From assembly GCA_000328365.1 (NCBI GenBank), contig KB311516.1, forward strand, positions 1-64,000: a stretch of DNA of 64,000 nt, written 5' to 3'. The notes under the pieces were generated by a model, which saw only the letters and a list, made by a program, of their open reading frames with translations, did no database searches and was not told where the DNA came from. Within the stretch, counting starts at the first letter, position 1. The number at the start of each line of letters is the position of its first letter. This document shows positions 1-12,600 of this stretch, piece after piece. The translations under genes and the position numbers were made by a program. Origin of the DNA: Capitella teleta (lineage: Eukaryota; Annelida; Polychaeta; Capitellidae).

Positions 1-939
1 ACACTTTCGCCAATTCGGCGAAATATACACCCTAATGTAGCATTCTATCGCAAATATATAATAAACATTCCTGACATCATGTTCATGGTATAAAAGAGCG
101 GAATATTTAGTGGTTCTAATTCTCCTGCCAAATCGGTCTGGATCACATGATTATTGGAAGTAGCTTGGCATCAAATTCAGTTTGATATCAAATGGGAAGC
201 TTGGTGTCAAACTCAGGCCAAATACTTGTCGAGATTAGATTTTAATCATTTTATTATATCTATTATCTAATCATTTTATTTTCTATTATGTGTGTCGGTG
301 TTGCTCACTGGTTATTCATTTTCCTTTTATGTTTATGCTGATATCCCAGGCATACTACTGATTACTAGTAGTGATTCAATGCTAATACAACTTTAATCAA
401 CTGAACTGAGCTGAAATATAGCTCCGCAGCTCAAATAATCCTGCTCTCTGATTGGTTGAAATTGAGTTTGATGCCAAGTTTGCTATTTGGTATAAAACTG
501 AGTTTGATGCCAAGTGTTTACCATGATTATTTGTCGAAAGGCGGTCAGCGCCCCCCAAAAAAAGGTTACCATGGTAACAAATCTACTCAAAAGGATCGAG
601 ATCCCCGTCTTGACTGGGAAAATGACGATAAATCAATAATGTCCAGGGCTATGTGGTTATTAACTTATCACAAAAAGTTTGAATTGACTGATTCTCACTC
701 AATTTAACAATAAAAACAGATGCAAAAAAAAAAATAATTGAGTATTTTCTCCAATTTGTGTGGTCGATAATGCGCCCTCCGTTGATGATTATTTACAAAT
801 AAATGACAATATTCGGCCAATCCCTAGTGACCGAGAATGGCATTATGACTATTATGTTTATGCGTTATGATTTTCATCCTATCAAGTGTCTGTTACAAGA
901 CTTTCAATATTACAGTTGTAATGGAATGAATTCGTTGAT
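1..939. other. Intergenic, no gene seen
   Basis: AT-rich spacer. I see no exon with good splice sites and no transposon protein. The phrase 'tttgatgccaagt' and close variants recur around 180-215 and 465-515, which suggests decayed repeat material. One exact copy of the recurrent 10-mer TGCGTTATGA lies at 861-870. Confidence 0.5.
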
Positions 940-1700
940 TTGTTCAACATTTACTCGAATTGTGGGTGCATTGATATGACTTTTTTTGTATCCCAGGGTT
1001 TAGGATGGGGATATATGACGCCATACATCCCTCAAGAGTCAAGAAACAAGCCGAAGAACTCTCTCCCTCAAATCAATATCTGTTCTACCAACATAAAACG
1101 AACGTTAGTGGCTAAAACTCTTGGTGTTCTCTTTGACAGCCAGCTAACCATGCAGAATCAGGTTGGCCATGTGGTGAAAAGTGTCTACTTTCATCTTCGA
1201 AGGATCGAGAAAGTACGTGAATATCTGTCAACAAAAGCAAGCGCACTAGCCCTGCATGACACTGTTATTTCCAGACTCGATTATCATAATGGTATCCTCT
1301 TTGCTCATCTAAAATGCCAAATATGTCGGCTACAGATGACGCAAAACAGTGCCGCGCGAATTCTAACAAGAACTTCTAAAGGTGATCACGTATAATACCT
1401 GTTTTAGTGTTGTGCAACATCCACAATGCTTTGCATAGTCAGCTATAGAAAATTTTTTTAAATTGTGAGCCTTAATTACCATCCACTCAGGTCACTGAGA
1501 TCGTCCGACGATGCTTTTATGCTGAAAACACATCCTTCAAAAATATGTACGGGGCACGGTCGATGGTGTGTGAAGAAACCGAGATATGGAATTCTCTTCC
1601 AAGAGAGTTACGAGTGCCGCAGCCATCGCAGTCCTTCAAGAAGAAATTGAAGACATTTATGTTTCGTCAGTGTTACATTGCCTTAAATATTAACTCATAT
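940..1700 (+). mobile_element. LINE reverse-transcriptase C-terminal fragment (CR1/L2-like), decayed
   Basis: The translation from about 1090 to 1395 reads like the end of a CR1/L2-type LINE reverse transcriptase: a 'TLGVLFDSQLTMQNQV' stretch, then 'SVYFHLRRIEKVREYL', 'VISRLDYHNGILF' and 'NSAARILTRTSKGDH'. The same family's final segment follows in other frames at about 1475-1680, including 'EIWNSLPREL' and 'FKKKLKTFMFRQCY'. The frame changes at least twice and no N-terminal endonuclease or ORF1 is present. This is therefore a 5'-truncated, inactive copy, the usual outcome of LINE insertion. The exact clade (CR1, L2 or a relative) cannot be fixed by eye. Confidence 0.8.
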
Positions 1701-2627
1701 CTTAGCATTCTATGTATGTAAATATTACGTCACATGGTGTTACAGTGCAATGAGCCCATATATCCCCAAGACCTGAAATTTCATTTTACACTTGTGTTGA
1801 CCTTCACATCCAAAGCCAGTGTGACGTCATCTGTATGATATCACAAATGCGTTTAATTATTAATTAACACCTGATAAAGACCAGAAAATCCCCACCGCTC
1901 GTGGCCGAATTGAGCATAAATCCTTTGAAACCTATGCTTTCGTCTTTTATTACATTGCCTAACAAGCAGACGTCGGCCACACCACCAATCGGAGCGGCCA
2001 ACTGGGTGTTACACAATGTCTTTTATTAATCATTGCTGTTAAATTTGCTTTATACATGCATTCGTCAGAGAGATACAATGGGGGAGAAATCATGAGCAGG
2101 AGACGTTCATGCTCAGATAGAATTGTCCGAACAACCACCCGAGACCTAGTGAGGTTGGTCAGCTCCAGAATCACGAGGCCAACTATATCTGGACAAAAAC
2201 ATCAACTTCAGAGTGATTTAGCCGGATCATGTCACGAACAAATACCTTCTTGCATAAGCTAAAACTTCTCAGCCTCGCATTTTTTTTCTTTTTACACGGT
2301 TATTCTCATGCACAATGAACAGGTATTTCCACACAATTCTGCGGTCTATTTCCACACATCCTTCAGGTCAATACGGTAAGGCATTATGATTCTAGCCTCA
2401 GTGGGCTAATGTCGAGTAATCTGCTTGATTGCTTCACACTGTTTGATCAATTCTATGAGTTCATTATATATTCATGCTTTGGTCACACCCAAGACCGATT
2501 ACCAATTGGCAGACAGAGTTAAATAATCATATACAACTAAAGACAGTTGAAAAGACTCGTGACATCGGACATACACCCAAATATGAGGAACAAGAAAGCA
2601 TCAATGTTTTAAAGAGTTTAAGTTTCA
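1701..2627. other. Intergenic / NUDT19-like 3' flank
   Basis: AT-rich spacer between the LINE fragment and the stop codon of the minus-strand Nudix gene. It probably includes that gene's 3' untranslated region. No coding exon or transposon protein is visible. Confidence 0.4.
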
Positions 2628-4098
2628 TCACAGTTTCGCAGACAAACATTTCTGGATGTTACTGACAACAATAGTCACGTCAGCCGGAAGCTTATGCCCG
2701 CACATTTTGTGCTCAGGGAGGTTGCAAATGTGGCGGTTGCTGGTGGATTCTTGTGTCCTTTCTATGCGGTTCAGGTATCGACATGACGCTCGGGTTTCTG
2801 CCACCGTCTTGGGTGTTGAGAGCACGCCATGGAAGCCTTCGATGTCCGGGTGTTGAGGGTAGCAATCGTCATCTGAAATGTTAAAATGAGACAGTAAAAC
2901 TCTACGATGAGATGCTAATCAATTGCTGTTGAGATGATTATCAATATAGTGATAACTGACACGATTGAAAACCAATTCGATCTACAGTCGCATGGCTAAT
3001 TCATTGTAGAAAGAACCCAACAGTGAGCTCACTCAAATGCGAACAATTAGTCATCAAGTCAAGTCAAGCGAAAGTCCGGTTACTTAATTCAGGTGGAATT
3101 GCATCGTGTGTAAAATTTGTATGGAAATATAATAATAATACACGCGGTATAAGAACTCACGAGGGTGAACAGTAATAATTCCATCCGCACAAGAGATGAT
3201 GACCACAAGAAATCTCTCCACGGCGAAGTTCATCGCTCTGCGAACGCTGAACTGCCATAAATCGCCCAGGGACAAATAATTGTACATGCGTAGACTCTCA
3301 ATGGCCTGGGGGTCCCCGCAAACGATCTCCCCTTGAGATCTCTTCCAGATCAAACTCTCTGGCGTGAACCACTGAGAAAGAGAGATGATGCAATGAAGCT
3401 TAACTAAAGGTGAGACTCACCTGGCAATCTGTGTTCTCCACTCCATCAATGAACACGTTCGGTTTGTGCTCCGTGCAGCACAGAAAAAACATGGTGTCAA
3501 AACGCATCGGTTTCTTGGGGGGTTTGTTGACCGGTTTCATGACGGGGGTCAGCCAGTTAACCCACTCCACCAGGGACCACACATCGGGCAGGACATCGAA
3601 ATGTTCACACATCTTGATGAACATGCCCGGATCGGCGATGACTTTCTTCCTCCATGCTTCCAACTGAGTTCGTTCCATTGAGAACCCTTGGTGTGTGTTA
3701 TGCTGAGAGGGGCATCTGGGTTTGCTCACGACTAAAGCAACTCCAGCTTCCTCGAATGTTTCACGAATGGCTGTGATCCGCAAAGCTATGTTCCGTGGAA
3801 TGGTACTTTCAGGGTCTTCGCGTAGAATTGGCGGGAACTTGGATTCGTTGCTAAGGGCAACTGATACATCCTCAATTGAACACTGACTGATCTTGGTGAA
3901 TAGCTCCGCCCACTTCGGATCAAAATCTTCAGTGCTCACTACCCCTCCAGGGTACACGTATTGTTCAGAGTGGAATTTCAGAGCGGAACCCCTCTTCAGA
4001 AGGAGCACTTCGTAATCGAACTGAAGATGACTCAGTCTCTCTGCACTGTCGCTTTTCGCGACCAGAATCACCGTGCTCGCCTCCCTCCAGTACGCCAT
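2628..4098 (-). CDS. NUDT19: NUDT19-like peroxisomal acyl-CoA diphosphatase (Nudix hydrolase)
   Basis: Three coding exons on the minus strand: 4098-3421, 3371-3161 and 2872-2628. Junctions are GT-AG and phases join exactly, giving about 377 aa, close to vertebrate NUDT19. The start 'MAYWREASTVILVAK' matches the family N-terminus. The Nudix box is split as in NUDT19: 'YPGGVVSTEDF' near residues 49-59, then the catalytic 'RETFEEAG' (REx2EExG) at 112-119 after a long insertion. The family hydrolyses CoA and acyl-CoA to 3',5'-ADP and phosphopantetheine derivatives in peroxisomes, in CoA turnover. The protein ends in A-K-L, a good type 1 peroxisomal targeting signal, which supports that location. 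It is divergent to TMEM132, with about 2.5 kb between starts. Function is inferred from family; the identification is strong. Confidence 0.93.
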
Positions 4099-6652
4099 GC
4101 CAACGATTGCGATATCACTGAACGCAAACTGTGGATTAGGCCTATCAATGATCGAAATGCAGTGGCTAAAGTCCGCGCTACTGGCCTACATATTGAATGG
4201 TACTAGAATGTGAAACAAGGACTCGAATCGCAGCTTTGATATATGCCACTGGTATAAAAAAAAAAAATGGATGCACTGTCGTGTACAGCAATAACCCTAA
4301 AATAGCCCTATGCCGTAGCCGCTAGTATCCATCATTATTATAGAGTAGCCCAAACTGGGGATTTGGGCGCCATTTTGAGTCCATAGTTTGGGGTCATTTT
4401 CTCGTATTATAATGACAACGGCGAATACTAATGCATTTTAAATCAATTGGTACGACGGCACCTATTGGTCAATAAGAGTGGCTGTGAAACAGGATTAGTC
4501 GATGCTAAAACAGTTACGAATATGAACCTAAAATGGCATCCAAATCACAACATTTCTTGCAATGAAGGATACTAGTATCCGCCATATCTGCTTTGGATAC
4601 GCCGTAGTGTGCCAGGGGGAGTGGAGGCCTTTCGAAGTATTTTTTTGGAGATGATTGGCTTACCTTACAATTTTCATTCACAAAATTCCCCAACCTGTGT
4701 TTTAGTTTTATCGCGGAACTATATTCTGAGGCCCCCTATGAAACTAGTTGTACTATTGAATATACGGACGAGGCGAATTAACATCGGCCATAACGTCAGA
4801 GGATAGTAGCATTGAACAATGTGAAATTTCGCGCCTTTCAATTACAAGACAGCTCGACGTCGCATAAAAAGTTGAAAACGGTTAATCTGTTGACGAGTGA
4901 CGAACTATTGGCGTATTTTCGGGGTGCATTTCAAATTGTGTCATTAATATGTGCCTGAGTTCGTGTGACCTGAAGGTTCCAGCATAATTCCTTCTCGTGC
5001 GTTTTAATCATTCGCAGAACGGGCTCTGCTCAAACATGCGCATCTCTGCCCAACAACCATTACACATGAAGAGAAGAAGGAGTCGACCGAGCACCTTAGA
5101 CCTTTGAAGGCAACTTTTCCAACACCATTTGAAGCAAGGACATTTATGGCAAAAGTGGAGGGATTTAAGAAGACTGCAGAAGACGCCATGGCCAAAGTGC
5201 GATGTCGTCCATGTTGTACACGTGACGAGCAAACGAGCTATGCTGCCGCCAGCAAGAAGTTCATCAACTGAATGAGGCTGCCAAAGCCAGAGGGATCGAA
5301 AGCTGCAGCATTCGCACTAATGGTGAAGTATGGAAGTGTATGCGAAAGAACAATAAGTGGGAGAGGGACTGCGATTGGAGCCCATCCACATCGGAAAACA
5401 AATAAACGATGTACGCTTAACGCGCTCTTAAAGGACTCAAGCACTATTGGATCAAAGGCAAAGCAGCTGTGATGTCATAGGCAGAAAAACACCCAGAAAT
5501 AGCAGTCTATAACTCTGTGTGGTTAATCCCTGGTCTGTTGGCTGATGTTATTAACGATTTTATTGTTGGTACGAATGTCAATGTTCTGACTGTGTGTGAG
5601 ACATCGCAATGGGTTAAAACAGCATCAACTGACCTCTATTTTTAAAGTTTGTTGTATTTACAAAATTTTAACTGATTGCAATGATTAATGTTAGCGTTAA
5701 GAGCACAATATTTTGTGAATTTACGCTTTTGCAACATCAACAAAATATATATATATCTATATTACCGGTATTATTGTTGTAGCCGGGACAGAACGCACAA
5801 ATTTATTCAGATTACGTTTTCAGTAAAATCGCAGTTCATTCTTCACACCTATAAACCGTCCAAATCCGATGTGCAAGTGATCGAGTCACGTTTGCAGCAA
5901 TCGACTTGTCTGCGCCCAGACATCGAATCGTTTCACAACGACGTCTACGCCATACGCGTTACGCCACGTAACGGTCGATTATTCTGTCCGCGGAAAGAGC
6001 ATACTAGTATCCCGATGCGCTGGATACAATTGAAATCGGAGAACACTCGGACACACACATGCGTTATGATAGCAAAATGCTATCAGAGATCATAACGCAT
6101 TTTATTGCTCGTAGATATTATCATAACGCACATTTTGAGCGTTGTGATTGCTATCGTTACCTCATTTTTATCAAATTGGAGTTTGGTGTTTGTTAACTAT
6201 GCTACTGTTTACTACAGAACAAAGAATAGTCATTTTAATTTCATAAAACGAAGACATCGATTCGTATTCGTGCGAAATAATGATAACATACTCAATCAGA
6301 GGCTGTTGAATCCTACCTTCCTTGATCTTGGAATAAATTGACAAACAAAATAGTTCATGAATAAACTTCGGAATTATTGAAAACAGGTAATATTATACTT
6401 AATCTGAGATGCACAATGACTTTATTTTAGTTATATGACGTTGTCAAAATATATTGTTGTTTATTTATATCAACAGCAGCAGATATCATGGAGAGTGTCT
6501 GCGCGTAGTATTTTCTACAAAAGCAGATCCGGTACGATCTCTGTTTTGATGATTTGACAGGAGAAGAATTTTCAGCGTGGATTTATGTTCGGGATAACAA
6601 ATTCGTCGTGTGATCATTCGTTAGACATGTAGAACCCGGATTAAAACCCCTA
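4099..6652. other. Divergent spacer between NUDT19 and TMEM132
   Basis: Holds the presumed promoters of both divergent genes; no core promoter motif is clear enough to call. At about 4990-5500 two overlapping frames look weakly protein-like ('EARTFMAKVEGFKKTAEDAMAK', then 'NGEVWKCMRKNNKWERDCDW'), possibly the remains of an unidentified mobile-element ORF, without a recognisable domain. At 6060-6099 there is an imperfect hairpin made of the recurrent 10-mer TGCGTTATGA / TCATAACGCA, with another copy at 6121-6130. Confidence 0.4.
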
Positions 6653-9600
6653 ATGATGCGGTGCTGTTGGATTTACGTCGCGATCTGTGCGATATTCAGC
6701 GCTAGTGGTGAGTTAAACAGAGTTTTCTCTCCAAAAAAAAAAAATTGTTTCCCTTCGTCCGGATCGAGTCCCTGTCCAATGTCAAAATGTGGGAGACGGA
6801 TCCTGCAAATTCCTCCCTAACTTTACATCCTACTCAGGCTACCCTCTCTCTTTGAGTATGTAGCCTCATTTTATTATGTAATCACTCGTACTCTATGGAA
6901 TTCATAATGTCAGATGGGCTTAAAAATCATTTAAAATGATGAATACATTATTTATCGTTATATTATTATTATTTTACTATATAAATAATGTTATTTCAAA
7001 TAATAGAATTTATATAGTCAAATTATAATAATAATATAGGTGGTAACTAGTAAGGTACTCGTAACAAGGTAACAACTTAAACAAGGTTTGGCAGGTAATT
7101 ATAGGCACTCATGCAGCCTGTTCATTGACTCTCAGAGTGACGAGAGTGGCGTCTGAGAGTCGGAATCTGAGTATCTCCGTAATCAGTTTCATGATTCATG
7201 AATCATAAATCATAAATCATGACAATCAAAGAGTATTTGTTCTGTCTTCGATGGGACATCTCCATATATCATGCGTACTGAGGAGGGTCTGATGCCTCTC
7301 AGGTTTGAGGAGTGAGGACCCAGCCCTAGCATTAGGAGTTTTAGGACTAGACTCAAACTCGGACTAGTCCACATGGCCTAGACTCATTTTCATCATTAGT
7401 TTGATTTGAAGACAGGTGGAAGAAATGTGACGCCCATTAACATAATGATGAGCAGCCAACATATTTATTCGTTGATAGAATTATGAAGTGCAGATATAAA
7501 GGTCAATAAAATTGTAAGAAATTTTATATAAATACAAGGTACATAATATTCAAGAGCTTAGTCACCCTTGCTGTCAGTCTGTACAGCCAGGCAGCTGTGT
7601 ACATACTGCTAACTAATTGACTGCACAAGCAAACCTAATTAGTGCACAATGCAGACCACACCATTCTCATGAGGGCAAACTAATCGTTACAGAGCCACAT
7701 TAAATAACATTCATGGAACGTCTCCTTCCGAGACCTCATTGGCAGACTTTGGTGACCTTCGTCTCCATATTTCCAATTTTCAACTCAGAATTTGATATAA
7801 TCGCTCAGATGAGCTGTATAAACTGTCATTGACATTCAAGTGATTCAGGCAAAGGGCCCTTGCAATATATACATGTATTATGTAATTTATGTATGGTAAT
7901 CTCAACAGCCAAAGAGACCCAGGCTCTGCAAAACATTGTAGACTGCATTTATATCCATCGCTAAAATTCCACTTTGCACCCATTTGAACTCTATTAGGAA
8001 GTCATGTCCTATTGCAGAAGTGAGTTCACCTTTTGAGTGAGGTCATCGCTTTCCCAAGGCTCTCCTCTAGTTCTCCAACCAAAGAACGTGTTAGCACCTT
8101 CTCATGCTGCTCTGTCATCAAAGCTAATTCGTTTTCTGTTTACTCTGGAAGACTGCTGTACTTGTAGCAGACTAAGCAGACCTATAATATATATATTGGT
8201 AACTTTGTCTCCATTGGAGTATTCCATATCTGTTTCAAAAAATATGGTAATTAGTGTAATGATTTCCTTATATATCTATCATGTGTTCATAAACTCGGGA
8301 CTAATCCTAATTAATTAAATTAGTGAAATTAATGAATTAAATATTTACCCTTGTACATATTAACCAACAGTGGAAGTACAAGGAACATCCAATATCTCAG
8401 CAATGAGCAGAAGTAATACAACAGCATGAAGCACAGCATTTTATGAGGTTGTATGAATGAACATGCTAGGGGGAGGGGGGGGGGGTGGACAACGTGCCAT
8501 ACACTGATCACTCGGCAACATCAAAGCCAGTGCTGGGTTGATCGTTATGTCTAAATGATTCTTCCCTGGGGCACCTTTATGAATTGTGAGAAGCAGAAAG
8601 ACTTCAGTTGCCAACAATGGAAACTTGTCATTGATGGATCACACAGAAGATCACACGACACTCGATTCTAACAGTATTATGGGTGTGTGGCAGGGAAAAT
8701 GCTTTTTTTGTAGGGGATATAGCTGCTTCTTGGTGTAATGTCTCCAACGGCCCATTACCCAGGATAAAGCACTGAATAGAGAAACGGTGTGCTGCAATAT
8801 GCTATAAAATGTATGCTATGCTATGCTTACAAATTACAATGTTGTTAAGGTCTATTCATGGTATTCAAGATACATTGTATAGCCAGAAGTGGGAATGTTA
8901 TTGCTATCATGGAATGTTGATTGAAGGTAGAAGGGACTAATGCATTATTACTAAACGAAATGCTGAACTGTCTACACATCAACACTAAGTGGGGTTGCCA
9001 ATCTCTGAGTCGTTGCCCGAAACCACCCCAATATCACAATTGGCCTTCGTCCGCTGCCTAACCTCATAGCTGCGTCGCTACCATTCTACTCTTTACGACC
9101 GCATTTCTATTTCTATAATACGTCGCGTTTTTACCAATTGCATATGGCATAATCCTGATTTGTGACCTCATAACATTCAATGTATAGCCTCTTCTCTTTG
9201 AGCACTGTTTGCTCGGTTGCAGTCGGCCTGCGCTGCTCTGCTGGCGGCTGCGATAAGCAACACCTTGGCAACAACCTCTGAGGAAGGGAATCTAGAGGGG
9301 GGTGGGGGGTGTTACTTAGATCTATGAGGATGGATGAAACCTTTTGGCATCAGATCCAGCATAATGCCCCAATAGCCAGAAGCCTGGAGTCTGTTCTGTC
9401 ATTTAAGCCTTGATGTTTTTCCTCCTTCTGGAATCTGGAATCGCCTTGTTAATGTACGAGTCAGTGGAATAGGGATCAAAAGGTCCACCGCAAAATGCCT
9501 CAAGAATCATGATATCGCAGATCAAGGCATTAGTCGTTGAGACATTTTGGTGCAACCGATTCGCCATGATGATGCATGGATGGTTGAGCTATTCCAATAT

Positions 9601-12600
9601 ATAATATGCATGCCATGCTGTTGCATCATGGGATTAATAATTCTCCTCTTGCAGTGTGCCATTGTGGCAACAGCAACCGCCTCGCAGTCACGGTAGACAC
9701 GGACAATGCTGGTTTCTTCCTGAAGCCGCTTTATGACCAACCAGGCAAGGACGCCTTCTCTCTGGACACAGAGGAAGAGCACCTGGTCGTCACCCACCCC
9801 TTCCAGGGCGGAGCGTCAGTCCGCGCCAAGTACGGACCGTTCTCTGCTTCTCAGCCGCTGTCGCCCGACTTGCTGCAAGCCAGCGTCAGCAACCAGACCG
9901 ATGCCTCCAGCAACATGATCCTACGGGACCTGGATCTGAGCGCACACCTGGTCACGCGGACCGTCACGACGGAGCGGCCGCTTCTGCAGGTCCTGTTCCA
10001 CGCCAGCCACCTGACTCCGCACCAGGATGAATCTCACTCGGATACGCTGTTCTGCATGCAGATGCACGTGACCAGGGAAGGCAGGGAGCTCACCTCTGTC
10101 TGCGTGCTCAACAGCAGAGACAACGTATGCGTGACTGAGCTGACTCTGCCTCCCGAGTGGTGGCTCCCAGGCACCACCCAGAGCGCTGATGTGCACTACT
10201 CGGCCCACAGCGTCGACGAAAAGACCCAATGTTCCAGCGCACCGCCCTCCGACGACATGCAGACCGCTGACCAGATCGTCTGGAGGCGGAGCTTCGTGTC
10301 CACGGTGACGCTGACCCACGGTCAACTGACGTACCAGGAGCTGAAGGAAGACCAACACATCCTCATCTATATTCCGCAGAAAAGCTTCTACCCTGGGTCG
10401 AAATTCAAAGTGCCTGTTAAACTACAGGCGGAATCCGACCTGAAGATCTTTGTAACAAAGTGAGTACGCCTTGTTGCATTTTGAGCTCTGATTTAATAAA
10501 CCCGAATGCTCCTCGTACAGAGTGCGTGCTCGCCATGGATTGCACGTGGTTGGCGTGGAGCCAAACAACCCAGACGAGTGGCGAGTCCGACTGGACTTGA
10601 ACCACAAGCAGCATGGAGCCATGGTCACGGCAGCGGTCAAGCATCCCAATAGTTACAGCAAGATGGACCGGTCAGTTGCCACTCCTTTTGCCTCCATCCC
10701 TGCAGTAGCGATAAATAATGCATCATAATTTAAAATGCGCTGCGCATCGCTTTCTAATGGGCCACCCTGTGTCGACATTTAAATAACCCTGTTGCTATAG
10801 CATTGTGTCTTGACCAAGGGATGCAAATAACCCTGTTGCTATAGCATTGTGTCTTGACCAAGGGATGCATGTTACCATGGCAACCTGAGGGTATATACCT
10901 GCTGCCTGCCTGGGTGGTCTTTCTCCCCAACGAGCATTGTAACGTTGCTGGCATGAATTATTTCGCTGCGAGGCGTGTTTAATTAGCGCTTTACGAATAA
11001 TGGTCAAAATGGATAGCCCTAAAAGATTGATGTGTAATTTAGCTGTGAGATCAGCGTATAATCCGCTGTGGTCCGTATCGCGTGCTTAGCATATGCTATT
11101 GCACTGCATATTCTTCATTTCTATGTTGTACGCATGTTCATTTTGCCATAGACAATAACACAGACCCCGCTTGTGATTTCACAAGTCGGCAGAGCTTGTT
11201 GACAGATGCTTCGAATTCCTCGTTTTCGCAATATGCACTGCAGCAGTTTCCTTGTTTCTCGTGTAAAATTCACCATTTCCTTTGCAATGCATTGCTCATG
11301 AATTAAGCGAACCGCGGCTTCCTTACACGCAATCAATTACTCCGTCTAGGGAGGCGGATAACATTGCATTTAATTCAATGTTTTATAAAGCCCATCGTGG
11401 ATGAAACACACCGCAATACAAATGACGTAATCATGATTTGCTTACAGAGTGCAGGACATCTTCAGTTGGATATTCGAAGTCGACGAACAAGCGTCGGGAG
11501 AAGATCGTGGTCGACTCACTCTGATCCTAGAGTACGAAATGATGAGCGGGGGGCTGGGTGAAACATACGGATCCGTGGAGAACAAAGTCGTGGCTCGCGT
11601 CGAGATCCAGCGGGACAATACATACACCATCGTCCCAGTCATCAAGGTGAGCTCCGATCCCTTTGCGACCGTACCCCCATTAAGCAGCATCCATGGCGAC
11701 CGTACCCCCATTAAGCAGCATACTCGGCGTAAGCAGAAGTTACAGTCCTCGCGGATCCCAACTTCTATGAACTTCAATCTGCGCATCTGTCGCAGTGGAT
11801 TATTCATGATGTATGCCGTATACATGTGTGTCCTGTGCGAGCTGCTCTTGCTTTCCAGGGTAAAATTACGATTTGGTGCGAGGCGGCTTTGTGTCTGCGT
11901 GCCGTCTGCATTGGTTTTCGGTGACATATGTCTTGCAGCTTTTGCTGCACGCAATGCGGACATTCCTGTGGATGTCTTTGAGACGCGAATGTCACCCGTG
12001 TTTATCGGATCTCTTACGCAATATGAGCAGCGTATGGTGGTAGCACTTGGGTTTGGAGGCGGATTCTATGCAAGGTGTTTCTATAGAACTTTGGGTTATT
12101 TTCTTCCGGTTGTCTAGAATAATTGATTTTAATTCTGGAACCTTAGCAGTGCAATCGATACATTGCCGTCTGGGAATTCCCGTTATTACACCGAGTTAAG
12201 CCAGATTCCTCTGTGTCCGTGTGATCATGCGTAATGCGTAATGCATCATTCCCATCCGTCATCATTTGCGAAGAAAAGAAAAAAAAGGAACAATTCTTTG
12301 ATCAGCTCAGGTGCAACTCCTTGCCTTCTGTGCAGCAATACTTCACAAGCGCATTGCTCACAAGTCCTTTGTACCACGGAGCCGAGAGTCGTAAACATTC
12401 TCAGCTGGGTCGTCGTGTACTAGTTAGCATCTGTTCTTATGTTTGCTAATTCTCCTCTCAACTCCTCAAGAAAAATCAGCCGAAGAAGAGAGGCTATTGC
12501 CTTGCATTGCACTCATTCATCCCAGATAGACCAGCAGTATTGACTTGCTCCTCTGTTCCTTATTACGTCACCTTCGCTATAGGTTTCTTCCCTCCCGTTG

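Noticed and set aside
4990-5472. Open frames in the NUDT19-TMEM132 spacer as a gene
   Set aside because: Two frames overlap with stops between them, no splice sites connect them, and no domain is recognised; at best a decayed mobile-element ORF.
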